A stretch of 46,983 nucleotides of DNA from Parcubacteria group bacterium GW2011_GWC1_45_14 (GCA_001001345.1 LCKI01000004.1:1-46983), one strand, 5' to 3'. Shown: positions 7,925 through 16,192, counted from the stretch's first letter. Made by a program: numbers and translations. The notes: generated by a model not told the origin, from the letters alone.

Positions 7925-8869
7925 TCAGCTAAGATCTTCTATTTTTTTCTTAAATTCGTCGAACACTTTAGGACCCTTCAGTTCAGGCAAAAAGACCAGC
8001 GCTTCATCGGAAGCCTGGATGAGGCTTCCCTCTTGATGGGTTTTCGGGTTTCGCATTATTTTCCTTTTTTCCAATTTCCTCAGGATGTCCTCCAAAAAAG
8101 AAGCTCCCAATAGCGCCTCCCCGACCGATCTGACGCTTTTAGAAAAGAAACTGTCCTGGACCATATTGACCGGATTTATTTCCGAGGGCATGTAATTGGG
8201 CTTTATGGCGCTTATCCACCTGTTCTGGAGTTGGAATTTGCGGAAAACTTCAAAGCCGAAAACAGGCTGCATGAAAAAATATTCATTCGCGCTGTAGAGG
8301 TCCTTGGTCGAGATCTCCAGACTGCTGTCGGTAATGAAATAATTCAGGCACACCCTGTCCTGAATCTTTTTCCCATATCTTCTCTTCCCTATGAAATGGG
8401 AAACCAGTGTCACCAGTGTCCTGCCCATCCAGATATGCCCAGATCCAAGCACTACCAACAAATCCCAATCGCTCTTGGGCCTGGCGCTCTTCATGGCTAG
8501 TCTCCCCGTGATGCCTACCATCCTGACAAAAGGAACGAACCTTAAAAGCGAGATTACAGATCTCAGTCTCTTTGCCTTGGAAAAAGAAATTTTCACGCTC
8601 TCAATTCTTTTGCTGACTAAATCCTTTTTTCCTTTGAGAAAATAGAATCCGTTATATTCCTCTACGAACCTGATAAGGGGATCCTGTTTGAGTTCATGGA
8701 GAATCTGATGGAGACTGGCTTCCCCGTGACTGCTCTTTTCATAATAGTCGGACCGCATAAGATATTTCCATATCTCAAAGGAAGTCAGCGGATAGGAAAA
8801 AACGTCGTAATAAGCGACGGTAGCCAGGATATTTTTTGAAATTTCTTTCGAATTCCTCAACGCTTTCAT
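7925..8869 (-). CDS. Nucleotidyltransferase-fold protein, function unknown
   Basis: 314 aa. The central motif GITGRLAMKSARPKSDWDLLVVL (about residues 118-140) has the G-[ST]-x(9+)-D-x-D layout of the pol-beta/MNT nucleotidyltransferase superfamily, preceded by a helical, winged-helix-like N-terminus (residues 10-80: AYYDVFSYPLTSFEIWKYL). No membrane segment is evident. Proteins with this layout are common unknowns in CPR genomes, and the target of nucleotidyl transfer cannot be told. Its ATG shares an A with the TAA of the AI-2E gene upstream (TAATG), so translation is coupled and the two genes are in one operon. Confidence 0.7.
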   Translation of the reverse strand: MKALRNSKEISKNILATVAYYDVFSYPLTSFEIWKYLMRSDYYEKSSHGEASLHQILHELKQDPLIRFVEEYNGFYFLKGKKDLVSKRIESVKISFSKAKRLRSVISLLRFVPFVRMVGITGRLAMKSARPKSDWDLLVVLGSGHIWMGRTLVTLVSHFIGKRRYGKKIQDRVCLNYFITDSSLEISTKDLYSANEYFFMQPVFGFEVFRKFQLQNRWISAIKPNYMPSEINPVNMVQDSFFSKSVRSVGEALLGASFLEDILRKLEKRKIMRNPKTHQEGSLIQASDEALVFLPELKGPKVFDEFKKKIEDLS

Positions 8870-9900
8870 TATTCTTGTGTTTCCTTTTTGTCTATTATAT
8901 CCCCGATGAAAATACCTACCGCCGTGGCCAGGGGAATGGCCAGAATGGTCCCCATGACGCCCCCTAGTTTTGCTCCTATCAAGAGCACCAGGATCACGGC
9001 TACCGGGTTGAGCCCCACAGCCTTTTTCATGATCTGAGGAACCAGGATATGGTTTTCAATCTGCTGGATAATTATGAAGGATCCCAGGACTATCAAACCG
9101 ACTACCGGCGAAATCAAAAATCCCAAGAGGGTCGCGATCGTCGCCGAGATTATCGGCCCTATATATGGAATGACTTCCAAGAGTCCCGCGACGAGAGCTA
9201 TCAAGAGAGCGAACGGCACATTGAATGCGGAAAGTACGGCGAAACTCATAGCGAACACCGCCAGCATCAAAATAAACTGCCCGAAAACCCAACGACCGAT
9301 TTTATTATGGATCCTGTCGAAAAATGACAAGACGTACTCCTGATGATCCCTGGGGGTTATGGTCATAATGAACCTCTTCATCCCCTCTTCTTTGACCAAC
9401 ATATAAAAAGTCAGCGAAAGTACGACTATGACAGATACGAAGAAATTGACCACTCCGACCGTTCGCGAAAAAAGCTGTTCGGAGGATTGGAAGGCATTGG
9501 AGAACATATCCCTGATAAAACTTTCAGCATTGAATTGGAGGCCGTGCGAGGCCGCATAGGATTCTATGCCTAGGAAAAGTTGGTTGGTCCTTTCAGCGTA
9601 TTGCGGAATCTTCTCGTTGAAATCCTGGAATTGTCCGACCAATGGAGGAATCAGAAAGGAAATGGCGGTTCCGATCAGAGCGATGGCCGCTATGTATATC
9701 ATAAAGGTCCCCAATGGCCTAGGGATCTTCTTTTTTTTCATCCAATCCACCAATGGGTCGAGCGTGGCCGTCAGGATAACTGAAATGAAAAATAACGCCA
9801 AAATATCCCGCACGAAATACAAAAGCCATAAAGCCAGTACGATAAAAATCGTTCTGACCACGATACCGGTGGATATTTCAATGGGCCTTCTTTCTATCAT
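8869..9900 (-). CDS. AI-2E family transporter (PerM-like), copy 1
   Basis: About 343 aa multi-pass membrane protein. The early IVVRTIFIVLALWLLYFV helix, ALFFISVILTATLDPLVDWM, the long extracytoplasmic segment after LIPPLVGQF, and the C-terminal LLEVIPYIGPIISATIATLLG and QIENHILVPQIMKKAVGLNPV are hallmarks of this family. Members export signals, ions or organic molecules, and the substrate is unknown here. I prefer the ATG at 9900 (MIERRPIEIS) to the track's TTG at 9909. It overlaps the next gene by one base and follows the broken M16 peptidase by 35 bp. A second family member is at 30084-31142. Confidence 0.9.
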   Translation of the reverse strand: MIERRPIEISTGIVVRTIFIVLALWLLYFVRDILALFFISVILTATLDPLVDWMKKKKIPRPLGTFMIYIAAIALIGTAISFLIPPLVGQFQDFNEKIPQYAERTNQLFLGIESYAASHGLQFNAESFIRDMFSNAFQSSEQLFSRTVGVVNFFVSVIVVLSLTFYMLVKEEGMKRFIMTITPRDHQEYVLSFFDRIHNKIGRWVFGQFILMLAVFAMSFAVLSAFNVPFALLIALVAGLLEVIPYIGPIISATIATLLGFLISPVVGLIVLGSFIIIQQIENHILVPQIMKKAVGLNPVAVILVLLIGAKLGGVMGTILAIPLATAVGIFIGDIIDKKETQE

Positions 9901-9935
9901 ATTTTTCAAAATTAAGCTTTGCGTCTATGGGGATC

Positions 9936-10253
9936 CTATATCTTCAACATCTTCTCCAATTCCTTCGCGTTCTTGTGCGGACCGATGACAGCCAGGTTCA
10001 ATTTGGAATCATGGAAAACATCCCTCGCGACCCTCAAAATGTCCTCGGTCGTTATCTTGTCGATTTTTTCAAATATGTCTTCCAGCGTCATTATCTTTTC
10101 TTTGCTAACTTCCTGTTCGACGAAAAACATCGCAACCTCGTCCGATGCCTCGAATCCCATCACGCTCTTTCCCTTGATATAATCCTTGGCTTTTTGAAGT
10201 TCTTTTTCCCCCACTTTTTCCGTGGCGATTTTCCCGTATTGTTCCAGGATCAA
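9936..10253 (-). pseudogene. M16 peptidase, C-terminal fragment
   Basis: 105 codons matching the tail of M16 zinc peptidases: LILEQYGKI, then VGEKELQKAKDYIKGKSVMGFE, FFVEQEVSKEKIMTLEDIFEKID and KLNLAVIGPH. The frame opens at a TTG (10251-10253) that overlaps the TGA of the N-terminal fragment (TTGA). The roughly 20 residues that normally link the two parts are absent. It could be a coupled second subunit, but loss by deletion plus frameshift is simpler. Confidence 0.75.
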
Positions 10254-11143
10254 TCCTGATACATATCGGCGCTGGTGCGGACGTAATAGGCAAGCCCCCT
10301 TCTTTCACGGACCTCGATGAAAAGACGACTGCTCATGTTAGCCCCCAGGATGGTCGCCAAAAGTCCCAAGGCGAAACGGTCCGGATGGCTTTGATGATAG
10401 GCCCTGGTCCCCACGATTAACTGGGTCTGGTCGGTCTTTTTGTACTTAATTTTAAGCTGGGGTTTTTTCTGAGCTTCCTTCACTGTCTTTAGGGCCGGCT
10501 TTTTCCCATCCCGCATTCCGTCGAAATATTCCTTGACCTTGGTGATGACCTTTTCTTCGTTCATCTTTCCAGCCACACACACCACGGTGTCGCTGGCCAA
10601 ATAAAACTTGTCCATGAACTTCACGAAGTCCTTTCTCGAAAAAGCGGCTACGGTTTTTTTGTATCCAGTAATCTCCCTACCCAACGTAGTTTTTTCATAT
10701 AGGAGGTTTTCAAACTCATCCCCGATCGTCCGCATTGGCATATCCTCATACATACTGATCTCCTGGATTATAGTGCCTTTTTCCCTTTCGATTTCTTCCT
10801 TGTCCAATTTCGAATTCAAATACATATCCGAAACCACGTCCAGAGCTTTTTCGAAATGCTTGGCATCCACCTTGGCGTAATACCCAGTTTTGTCTTTGCC
10901 CGTAAAAGCGTTGAATTCTCCTCCGATGGAATCCAGTTCTTCGGAAATCACGAGCGTGTTCGGTCTTTTCTCCGTACCCTTGAAAAGCATATGTTCGATG
11001 AAATGGGAAAGTCCCGCTTCCCTTTCGCTTTCATATCTGGAACCCACTCCCACCATGACGGTGACGGTGACGGTCTTGGTTCCCTTCATAGGAATGGTCA
11101 TGATTCGAAGGCCGTTTTTTAACGTCGTTTTCTTGTAACTCAT
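10250..11143 (-). pseudogene. M16 family zinc peptidase, N-terminal fragment (split gene)
   Basis: 297 aa carrying the whole catalytic half of a processing-peptidase/insulinase-like protein. The inverted zinc motif HFIEH is in GLSHFIEHMLFKGTEKR (about residues 46-50), with the downstream glutamate in EREKGTIIQEI. The inactive-domain start (SRLFIEVRERRGLAYYVRTSADMYQD) then ends at a TGA. Normal single-chain members are about 410-430 aa, while the two pieces together give about 400 and lack the stretch after MYQD. The active site is intact, so a split but working enzyme is not excluded. The coding frame continues in the overlapping fragment at 9936-10253. Confidence 0.8.
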
Positions 11144-11230
11144 ATCTGATTTTCTAAAATTATTTTCTTATTATCAAATGAAGCGAGGGAAATGGAGACT
11201 TGTTTTCATTTCCCTGCCTACCGGCAGGTA

Positions 11231-11278
11231 GCCGAGCGAGTGCGGATGACAAATTAGCCAATACCGATTTATTTATTC
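11231..11278 (-). repeat. Dispersed repeat R3, copy 1 (at NIF3 stop)
   Basis: On the minus strand it reads GAATAAATAAATCGGTATTG...CTCGGC and aligns over about 48 bp with 37536-37582 on the plus strand (roughly three quarters identical). It overlaps the last codons of the NIF3 gene. A small hairpin, TACCTGCCGGTAGG, follows. Confidence 0.65.
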
Positions 11279-12234
11279 CTGCTGATGCGGATAAGTCCAG
11301 AGCATGGCACTATTTCGATCCCTTTTTTCTCGAGCTCGTCCAGGAAAAGGTTCATACCGATGGAGTCCGAAGATATGTGCCCGGCGATCACCACATTGAT
11401 ATTGGCCTTTTCAGCCTCCTGCTTATACTCCTCTTTCTGATGCATCGAGATTATCGTCCCGATTCCGGCCTGCGCCATCTTTTCATACATTTCTTTGCTC
11501 CCCGATGTGCCGCCAGTAATTTCAGTAAAGACTATTCTGCCCGTCCTGTTTTCCTCGGAACCTACGAAAATCGCAGGACCCGCTCCCATTTTGGCAGCCT
11601 CTTTATATTCGGGGATTTCCAGAAGAGACTTGATTATGTCGCCAACGTATTCCGGCTTGTCATCATTGATTTTCTTTTCCACGAATCTGGCCACCAAATT
11701 ATCCGCAGGCGTATGCACGTTCAAAAAATTCATCCCTAAGATCCTGGCTGAATCCACAACTTTATAGTGATTTTCCGGACTCAATCCCCTGTTGACCTCG
11801 CCGATCCTTTTTTTCATCAAAGCTTCGGCGACGTTGACAGGCACGCCGACCTGCGACAAGATATCCACCTGCAAATCCATTACTTCTCCCAAATCAGCCA
11901 GCGCTTTACCATCAGGATGATGCCCGATAACGGCATCGATGGGATTCTTCGGGTTATGGTTAGAATGATACCTGGCGATCATCATCTCCGCGCTGTCGAT
12001 ATCGACTCCGGCCAGCACTTTTTTGATTTCCTTGGATCCCCCATCGAAGTGGATCCTGCTGTCCATATACGGATTTTCCAGTCTTTCCGTATCGAAAATT
12101 TCCTTTTCCTCTTTGGAAAGTTTTTCATATTTTTCCTTTATCCTCTCAAGCTTCTTTTCGATCTGCTCTTTAGATCTGAAATCGGATTCCTTTCCCATTT
12201 TTATCGCTAATTCGAAAATCTCCAGTGTTGTCAT
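11269..12234 (-). CDS. NIF3-like protein (NGG1p-interacting factor 3 family)
   Basis: 321 aa. The NIF3/YbgI fold is a dinuclear-metal protein family often labelled GTP cyclohydrolase 1 type 2, with uncertain biochemical role. An N-terminal charged helical extension (residues 1-60) is followed by the core: VLAGVDIDS, AVIGHHPDGKAL (metal ligands), FLNVHTPADN, GTSGSKEMYEKMAQAG and the C-terminal AGHISSDSIGMNLFLDELE. All expected His/Asp/Glu-bearing motifs are visible. There is no SD before the ATG at 12234. A MITE-like element separates it from the upstream U32 peptidase gene. Confidence 0.85.
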   Translation of the reverse strand: MTTLEIFELAIKMGKESDFRSKEQIEKKLERIKEKYEKLSKEEKEIFDTERLENPYMDSRIHFDGGSKEIKKVLAGVDIDSAEMMIARYHSNHNPKNPIDAVIGHHPDGKALADLGEVMDLQVDILSQVGVPVNVAEALMKKRIGEVNRGLSPENHYKVVDSARILGMNFLNVHTPADNLVARFVEKKINDDKPEYVGDIIKSLLEIPEYKEAAKMGAGPAIFVGSEENRTGRIVFTEITGGTSGSKEMYEKMAQAGIGTIISMHQKEEYKQEAEKANINVVIAGHISSDSIGMNLFLDELEKKGIEIVPCSGLIRISRNK

Positions 12235-12248
12235 ATTTTTGTCTCGAT

Positions 12249-12380
12249 TAGGACTTACGCGCTTTTTTTCTTAAAATTTCTGACAAATATTGTTTTTTGC
12301 GCACTGCCGGCCGACCCGAGAGGGAAAGGCAAGCAAAAAAAGAATATTTGTCAGAAATTTAATCAAACGCGCAACTTCTA
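12249..12380. mobile_element. MITE-like palindromic element, copy 1 (132 bp)
   Basis: It starts TAGGACTTACGCG and ends CGCGCAACTTCTA, so the ends are imperfect inverted repeats beginning and ending in TA. Inside is a perfect 18-bp inverted repeat (AAATTTCTGACAAATATT) around a core GCACTGCCGGCCGACCC. The same element is at 27447-27580. No transposase is encoded, so it would be a non-autonomous element. It could also terminate the U32 transcript. Confidence 0.7.
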
Positions 12381-12418
12381 TCAAATTATTAATATATTCC
12401 CATTATAACACCGTACTC

Positions 12419-13717
12419 TCAATTAACCACTTTTCTCAAAAGAGACATCGGTTCGAGAACCTCCTTGTTTTTTTTGCCTAGTTTACCGAGCCGCAATCGG
12501 AAAAGTTTCTGTTGTCCTCCATGGGCGGAAGCGATTTCTTTCCCGTCTTCATCGAGAATCTTCTCGATGGAAATTTTCAATATGCCCTTTCTGCCGATTA
12601 CTTCCAAAGAATCCGATGGGTAAATCGCGTTGTGTACCCCGATAAGGATACTATCGTTTTCCACTCCTTTTATTTCCCCCACGAACTGGAAGTCGGCTTT
12701 CACATGCGACTGGGAAAAATTGTGCTCCGGTTCATTGCCAAGTAGGAATCCTTCCGTATACCCCCTATTCACCAGCGAGTCCAGTTCTTTTAATTCTTTT
12801 TTAACCACCTTGGCTATTTCTTTTTTTGGAAGATTTTTCCCGACCGCATCCAAAACGGATCGGTATGCCCTCACGACCGACGCCACATAAAAAACGCTTT
12901 TGTTTCTGCCCTCGATTTTGAAAGACATCACGCCTGCTTCGCGAAGTTCGCCCAAGTGATTGAGCAGGTTCAAATCCTTGCTGTTGAAAAAATATGTCCC
13001 ATGATCATCCTCTTCCAATTCTATTTCGTGTTCACCCCTTACGTCTTCCAATGACATGGTCAGCACTTCCTTGCTTTGTTTTTCGGATTTCTTATATCCC
13101 CACCTGCAAGGCTGGGAACAATCCCCCAGATTCGCGCTCTTGCCGCTCATCCACTTCGAAAGGATGCATCGCCCGGAATAACTCATACACATAGCTCCGT
13201 GCACGAAATACTCCAATTCCAATTTCGGAACCTTCCGGTGGATTTCCTTGATATCCTCAAGCGTGACCTCGCGGGCCAACACCACCCTCTTCACGCCAAG
13301 ATCATACCAGAACTTGGCGGAGCGCCAATTCGTGGTGTTAGCTTGGGTGCTAAGATGGATGTCGACTCCGGGAAGGTGCTTTTTCACCAGACTCAAAATC
13401 CCCAAATCGGAAACGATCACGCCGTCCACTCCGATCTTTTTCAGGAATTTCAGATGCTTTTCTATTTTGGCGAGATGGTAATTATGGGCGTAGATATTAA
13501 GCGTCACGAAAATCTTTTTTCCTCTTTCGTGCACATAAGCCGCAGCCTCCTTGAAATCCGCTTCGGAAAAAGCGTTCACGCGGGCGCGCATGGAAACATC
13601 CGGGATCCCGCAATATACCGCATCCGCCCCGTAATGGATGGCATATTTCAACTTTTCCAAACTTCCCGCCGGCGCGAGGAGCTCAATATCATTTTTTGTC
13701 TTTTTCATAGTTTTCAT
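12419..13717 (-). CDS. U32 family peptidase / tRNA hydroxylation protein-like
   Basis: 432 aa. N-terminal ELLAPAGSLEKLKYAIHYGADAVYCG and the U32 signature EYFVHGAMCMSYSGRCILS (about residues 176-194) are clear, followed by CSQPCRWGYK cysteines and FNSKDLNLL, SFKIEGRNKS. Family members such as TrhP/YegQ and RlhA act in tRNA or rRNA hydroxylation and others in collagen degradation; the RNA-modifying role is more likely here. The C-terminal beta domain (about residues 345-415) is present. A second ATG nine bases downstream is also possible. The MITE-like hairpin lies just downstream. Confidence 0.9.
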   Translation of the reverse strand: MKTMKKTKNDIELLAPAGSLEKLKYAIHYGADAVYCGIPDVSMRARVNAFSEADFKEAAAYVHERGKKIFVTLNIYAHNYHLAKIEKHLKFLKKIGVDGVIVSDLGILSLVKKHLPGVDIHLSTQANTTNWRSAKFWYDLGVKRVVLAREVTLEDIKEIHRKVPKLELEYFVHGAMCMSYSGRCILSKWMSGKSANLGDCSQPCRWGYKKSEKQSKEVLTMSLEDVRGEHEIELEEDDHGTYFFNSKDLNLLNHLGELREAGVMSFKIEGRNKSVFYVASVVRAYRSVLDAVGKNLPKKEIAKVVKKELKELDSLVNRGYTEGFLLGNEPEHNFSQSHVKADFQFVGEIKGVENDSILIGVHNAIYPSDSLEVIGRKGILKISIEKILDEDGKEIASAHGGQQKLFRLRLGKLGKKNKEVLEPMSLLRKVVN

Positions 13718-13833
13718 ATCTTATAATCTCTTCCACTTATTTTTCGGGGCTTTGGCGGACAGGCTGAATTTAAAATCGCACTAACTTGCCGTATGCTCCA
13801 ATATACCCTGTCGGGAGTCTCAGGTCAACAAAA

Positions 13834-13855
13834 AAATGCCCCTTGCGGAGCATTT
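13834..13855 (-). terminator. Terminator of the receiver-protein gene
   Basis: Minus-strand stem AAATGC-CC / GG-GCATTT with one internal mismatch, followed by a run of seven T. It begins 12 bp after the stop of the response regulator. Confidence 0.85.
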
Positions 13856-13866
13856 CGTTTCAGGCT

Positions 13867-14271
13867 TTATATGATTTTTTTCGCAGGCGGGGCGATGATC
13901 TTATGGATGATCTCGACCAGTTCGGAAGGGGTGTGGTGGGATTTTACGAAGTATTCATTGGCACCCAGACCCAAGGCTTCCCTTTTATCGTCCGCGTTGT
14001 CCAAATTCGTGGAGACGATTATCGGAATATTCCTAAATTTTTCGTCCTTTTTAATCTTTTCCAATGTCTCAAAGCCGTCCATTACCGGCATTACTATGTC
14101 CAAAAGGATAAGATCGACGACACCTCCTTTTTTCTCCAACCATTCGAAGGCCTCACTTCCATTCTTAGCCTGAAGAACGGTATATCCTTTTCCCGTGAGG
14201 GCCACAAAATACATCTCCCTTATGTCCGCCTCGTCTTCAGCGATGAGGACGACTTGCTTGTCATTTTCCAT
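13867..14271 (-). CDS. Stand-alone response regulator receiver (CheY-like)
   Basis: About 134 aa, a single receiver domain with no output domain. The acidic pair is in VLIAEDEADIRE, the phospho-acceptor Asp in LILLDIVMPVMDG, the conserved Ser/Thr in IIVSTNL and the Lys in EYFVKSHHTP. I chose the ATG at 14271 (MENDKQVVLIAED) rather than 14307 because the extra 12 residues are not receiver-like. No histidine kinase is adjacent. The only kinase in the window is at 18310-19656, so a partnership is conceivable but unproven. It has its own terminator and appears monocistronic. Confidence 0.92.
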   Translation of the reverse strand: MENDKQVVLIAEDEADIREMYFVALTGKGYTVLQAKNGSEAFEWLEKKGGVVDLILLDIVMPVMDGFETLEKIKKDEKFRNIPIIVSTNLDNADDKREALGLGANEYFVKSHHTPSELVEIIHKIIAPPAKKII

Positions 14272-14414
14272 TTTTATTTTTTCCGCGAATTGCGAAAGTG
14301 CTCGCATTTTTCACGGCGTATCATTATTTTTAAGTCTCTCCTGATTCACTCAGTACACATCAATTTTAACAACATTTTTCAGGAAACGCAATAAGTGGGC
14401 CAGCGGACCGCCCC

Positions 14415-14443
14415 TTGAATTTTTAGAAAAAAGCTGCTATCAT
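14415..14443 (+). promoter_or_regulatory. smpB promoter
   Basis: TTGAAT, 17-bp spacer, TATCAT, ending 35 bp before the smpB ATG. Confidence 0.75.
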
Positions 14444-14478
14444 TTATCTTTCCCATGTTTATGTGATAAAATCGAGTT

Positions 14479-14925
14479 ATGGCAACTATAGCGATCAATA
14501 AAAGAGCGACTTTCGATTACGAAATCTTGGAAAAATACGAGGCTGGCTTGATGCTGACCGGAGCAGAGGTTAAATCTATAAAAACAGGAAGAATAAGCCT
14601 TAAGGAGAGCTTTGTGACCATCAAGGGGAGCGAGCTGTATCTCACCAATGCCAATATCCCGAAATATTCCTTCGCTGGGGAGCTCCAATCATACGAGCCA
14701 ACCCGACCCAGGAAGCTGCTCGTTAGAAAATCTGAAATCAAGTCTTTAATAGGAAAAGCGCGCACTCAAGGCTTGACATTGATACCTCTTCGTGTGTATA
14801 CTAAGAAGCGACTTATAAAGTTGGAATTCGCTCTGGCGCAAGGAAAAAAAGCCTTTGATAAGCGCTCAGATATAGCGAAAAGGGATGCCAAGAGAAAAAT
14901 AGAAAGGGCGCTCAAAAAAAGGTAG
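14479..14925 (+). CDS. smpB: SsrA-binding protein SmpB
   Basis: tmRNA partner that brings SsrA to stalled ribosomes for trans-translation. The 148 residues match the family: NKRATFDYEILEKYEAGLMLTGAEVKSIK at the start, GRISLKESFV, LYLTNANI, RKLLVRKSEI, GLTLIPLRVYTKKRLIKLEFALAQGKK, and the basic C-terminal tail KRDAKRKIERALKKR. The gene lies immediately upstream of the tmRNA gene, so the two parts of the rescue system sit together. No SD is visible before the ATG. Confidence 0.97.
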   Translation: MATIAINKRATFDYEILEKYEAGLMLTGAEVKSIKTGRISLKESFVTIKGSELYLTNANIPKYSFAGELQSYEPTRPRKLLVRKSEIKSLIGKARTQGLTLIPLRVYTKKRLIKLEFALAQGKKAFDKRSDIAKRDAKRKIERALKKR

Positions 14926-15019
14926 GTCCGGAAGGAAACTGCCAAAATTTACGTATTATAAAGACAGTATGGAATTGACGCTCCCCGCCCGAAACCCTTC
15001 ATGACAAGCGTTGCGGGCG

Positions 15020-15417
15020 GGGGTTGTCTAGTTTCGACAGGTTGCTCATTGAAAAATTCGCAAGCCGATCATTATGGTTACATCGTAAAACCATCCATAA
15101 AGATACATAACTGCAAACATCGTATCAAAAGTAAAAGGAGCGTTTGCGCAAGCATTCTCAACTTCTTTTGCGCCAGTTTTGGCCTAAATCGCCGAAGCCA
15201 TTAGACTGCCGACTTCCTATAGGCAGAGCCTAGTGTCAATCATAGGAATCGCACGAATCGTTTTCCCTGCATGATCCGTGTCAAATTGCGCCAGGGACAG
15301 CTCGCTAAGGTTTTGTCAGTTTTACACTTATCGGGTCTGCAAAAAACAAACCGACTACGCTTGTAGAGAATTTTTTTGTGACATCTCTGGACATGGGTGC
15401 AATTCCCATCAACTCCA
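15020..15417 (+). ncRNA. ssrA: Transfer-messenger RNA (tmRNA)
   Basis: The 5' end GGGGTTGTCTAGTTTCGACAG and 3' end CCCATCAACTCC-A form the tRNA-like domain with a 7-bp acceptor stem (one G-U pair). The T-arm GGGTGCAATTCCC and the SmpB-side D-loop TTTCGACAGG are present. CCA is not encoded, as CCG follows. The message region is best read from GCA at 15113 to TAA at 15185-15187, giving a 24-residue tag that begins ANIVSKVKG and ends SFAPVLA. It is a one-piece, non-permuted tmRNA of about 398 nt. A 9-bp GC stem between the leader (14983-14991) and 15014-15022 overlaps the mature 5' end. Confidence 0.93.
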
Positions 15418-15454
15418 CCGCGTAAAATCATGAGCTTTGCGAATGATTTGTAGC

Positions 15455-15491
15455 GCCCCGTGATGATTGCCCTGCAATCATTTTACGGGGC
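15455..15491 (+). promoter_or_regulatory. Strong hairpin between tmRNA and infC
   Basis: GCCCCGT/ACGGGGC closes an inner ATGATTG/CAATCAT stem, 38 nt after the tmRNA 3' end and about 110 nt before infC. It lacks a T-run, so an RNA-processing or translational-control element is as likely as a terminator. It also makes the track's infC start at 15460 unlikely. Confidence 0.55.
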
Positions 15492-15600
15492 ACAACATAA
15501 AATAAATGTGTCGCTCATGATCACGCGGCACAGCATTTTTATAAAAATAACTCCGACCTGCTTTCTTAATCAAACGGAGAAGGCAGCGAGGCACAAAGCC

Positions 15601-16161
15601 ATAAGAAAGAGATTCAGATTCAAACCGAAGCCGACGGCGGCTGCCCAGCAGTTCCGCACGAACGAATCCATTAGGATTCCCAAGGTCATGGTCATCGACG
15701 AAAACGGGGTGCAACTCGGAGAGATGTACACGTCCGAAGCGCTTAGCATGGCCAGGGAACGAGAACTGGATTTGGTGGAGGTTTCGCCGAAAGCCCAGCC
15801 TCCCGTCTGTCGCATAATGGATTATGGAAAACAGCAGTATAAGCAATCCAAGCAGCAGCGACTCGCCAAGGCCAAGCAGAAGACCGTTGAAACCAAGGGC
15901 GTGCGAATGGGACTGAGAACCGACGCGCACGATCTGGACAACAAGAAAAACCAGATTGAAAAATTCCTCAGGAAAGGCAACAAGGTGAAGATAGACATCA
16001 TACTGAAAGGGAGGGAAAAAGCCCACCAGGACCTGGCCAGGGATAATATGAAAAAATTCCTGACACTGATAGAGACACCCTACAAGATCGAAGAAGACAT
16101 CAAGCGATTTCCTGGAGGATTCAATGTGATAATCGCCCCAATCCAGGAAACACAGGAATAA
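15601..16161 (+). CDS. infC: Translation initiation factor IF-3
   Basis: Binds the 30S subunit, checks start-codon pairing and keeps subunits apart. Both domains are clear: N-terminal RTNESIRIPKVMVIDENGVQLGEM and LDLVEVSPKAQPPVCRIMDYGKQQYKQ, then the C-terminal KGVRMGLRTDAHDLDNKKNQIEKFLRKGNKVKIDIILKGREKAH and FPGGFNVIIAP. The only start that fits the family N-terminus is an ATA at 15601 (I/M-RKRFRFKP), 9 nt after GAGG; no ATG, GTG or TTG lies near it, and upstream ATG/GTG codons would add a tail encoded by a hairpin. A rare start is a known feature of infC, which autoregulates by codon discrimination. It heads infC-rpmI-rplT. Confidence 0.93.
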   Translation: MRKRFRFKPKPTAAAQQFRTNESIRIPKVMVIDENGVQLGEMYTSEALSMARERELDLVEVSPKAQPPVCRIMDYGKQQYKQSKQQRLAKAKQKTVETKGVRMGLRTDAHDLDNKKNQIEKFLRKGNKVKIDIILKGREKAHQDLARDNMKKFLTLIETPYKIEEDIKRFPGGFNVIIAPIQETQE

Positions 16162-16192
16162 AAACATTTTCATAATTTATAACTCAAACAGT

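Noticed and set aside
11200-11739. 179-aa plus-strand ORF
   Set aside because: It starts in repeat R3 and runs antisense to the NIF3 gene.
12249-12380. CRISPR-like repeat
   Set aside because: Copies are single and far apart, with no regular spacers or cas genes. No CRISPR array is visible anywhere in the window.
15460-15600. N-terminal extension of IF-3 from the ATG at 15460
   Set aside because: It would translate the hairpin after tmRNA, has no similarity to IF-3, and a better-placed non-standard start with a GAGG lies at 15601.
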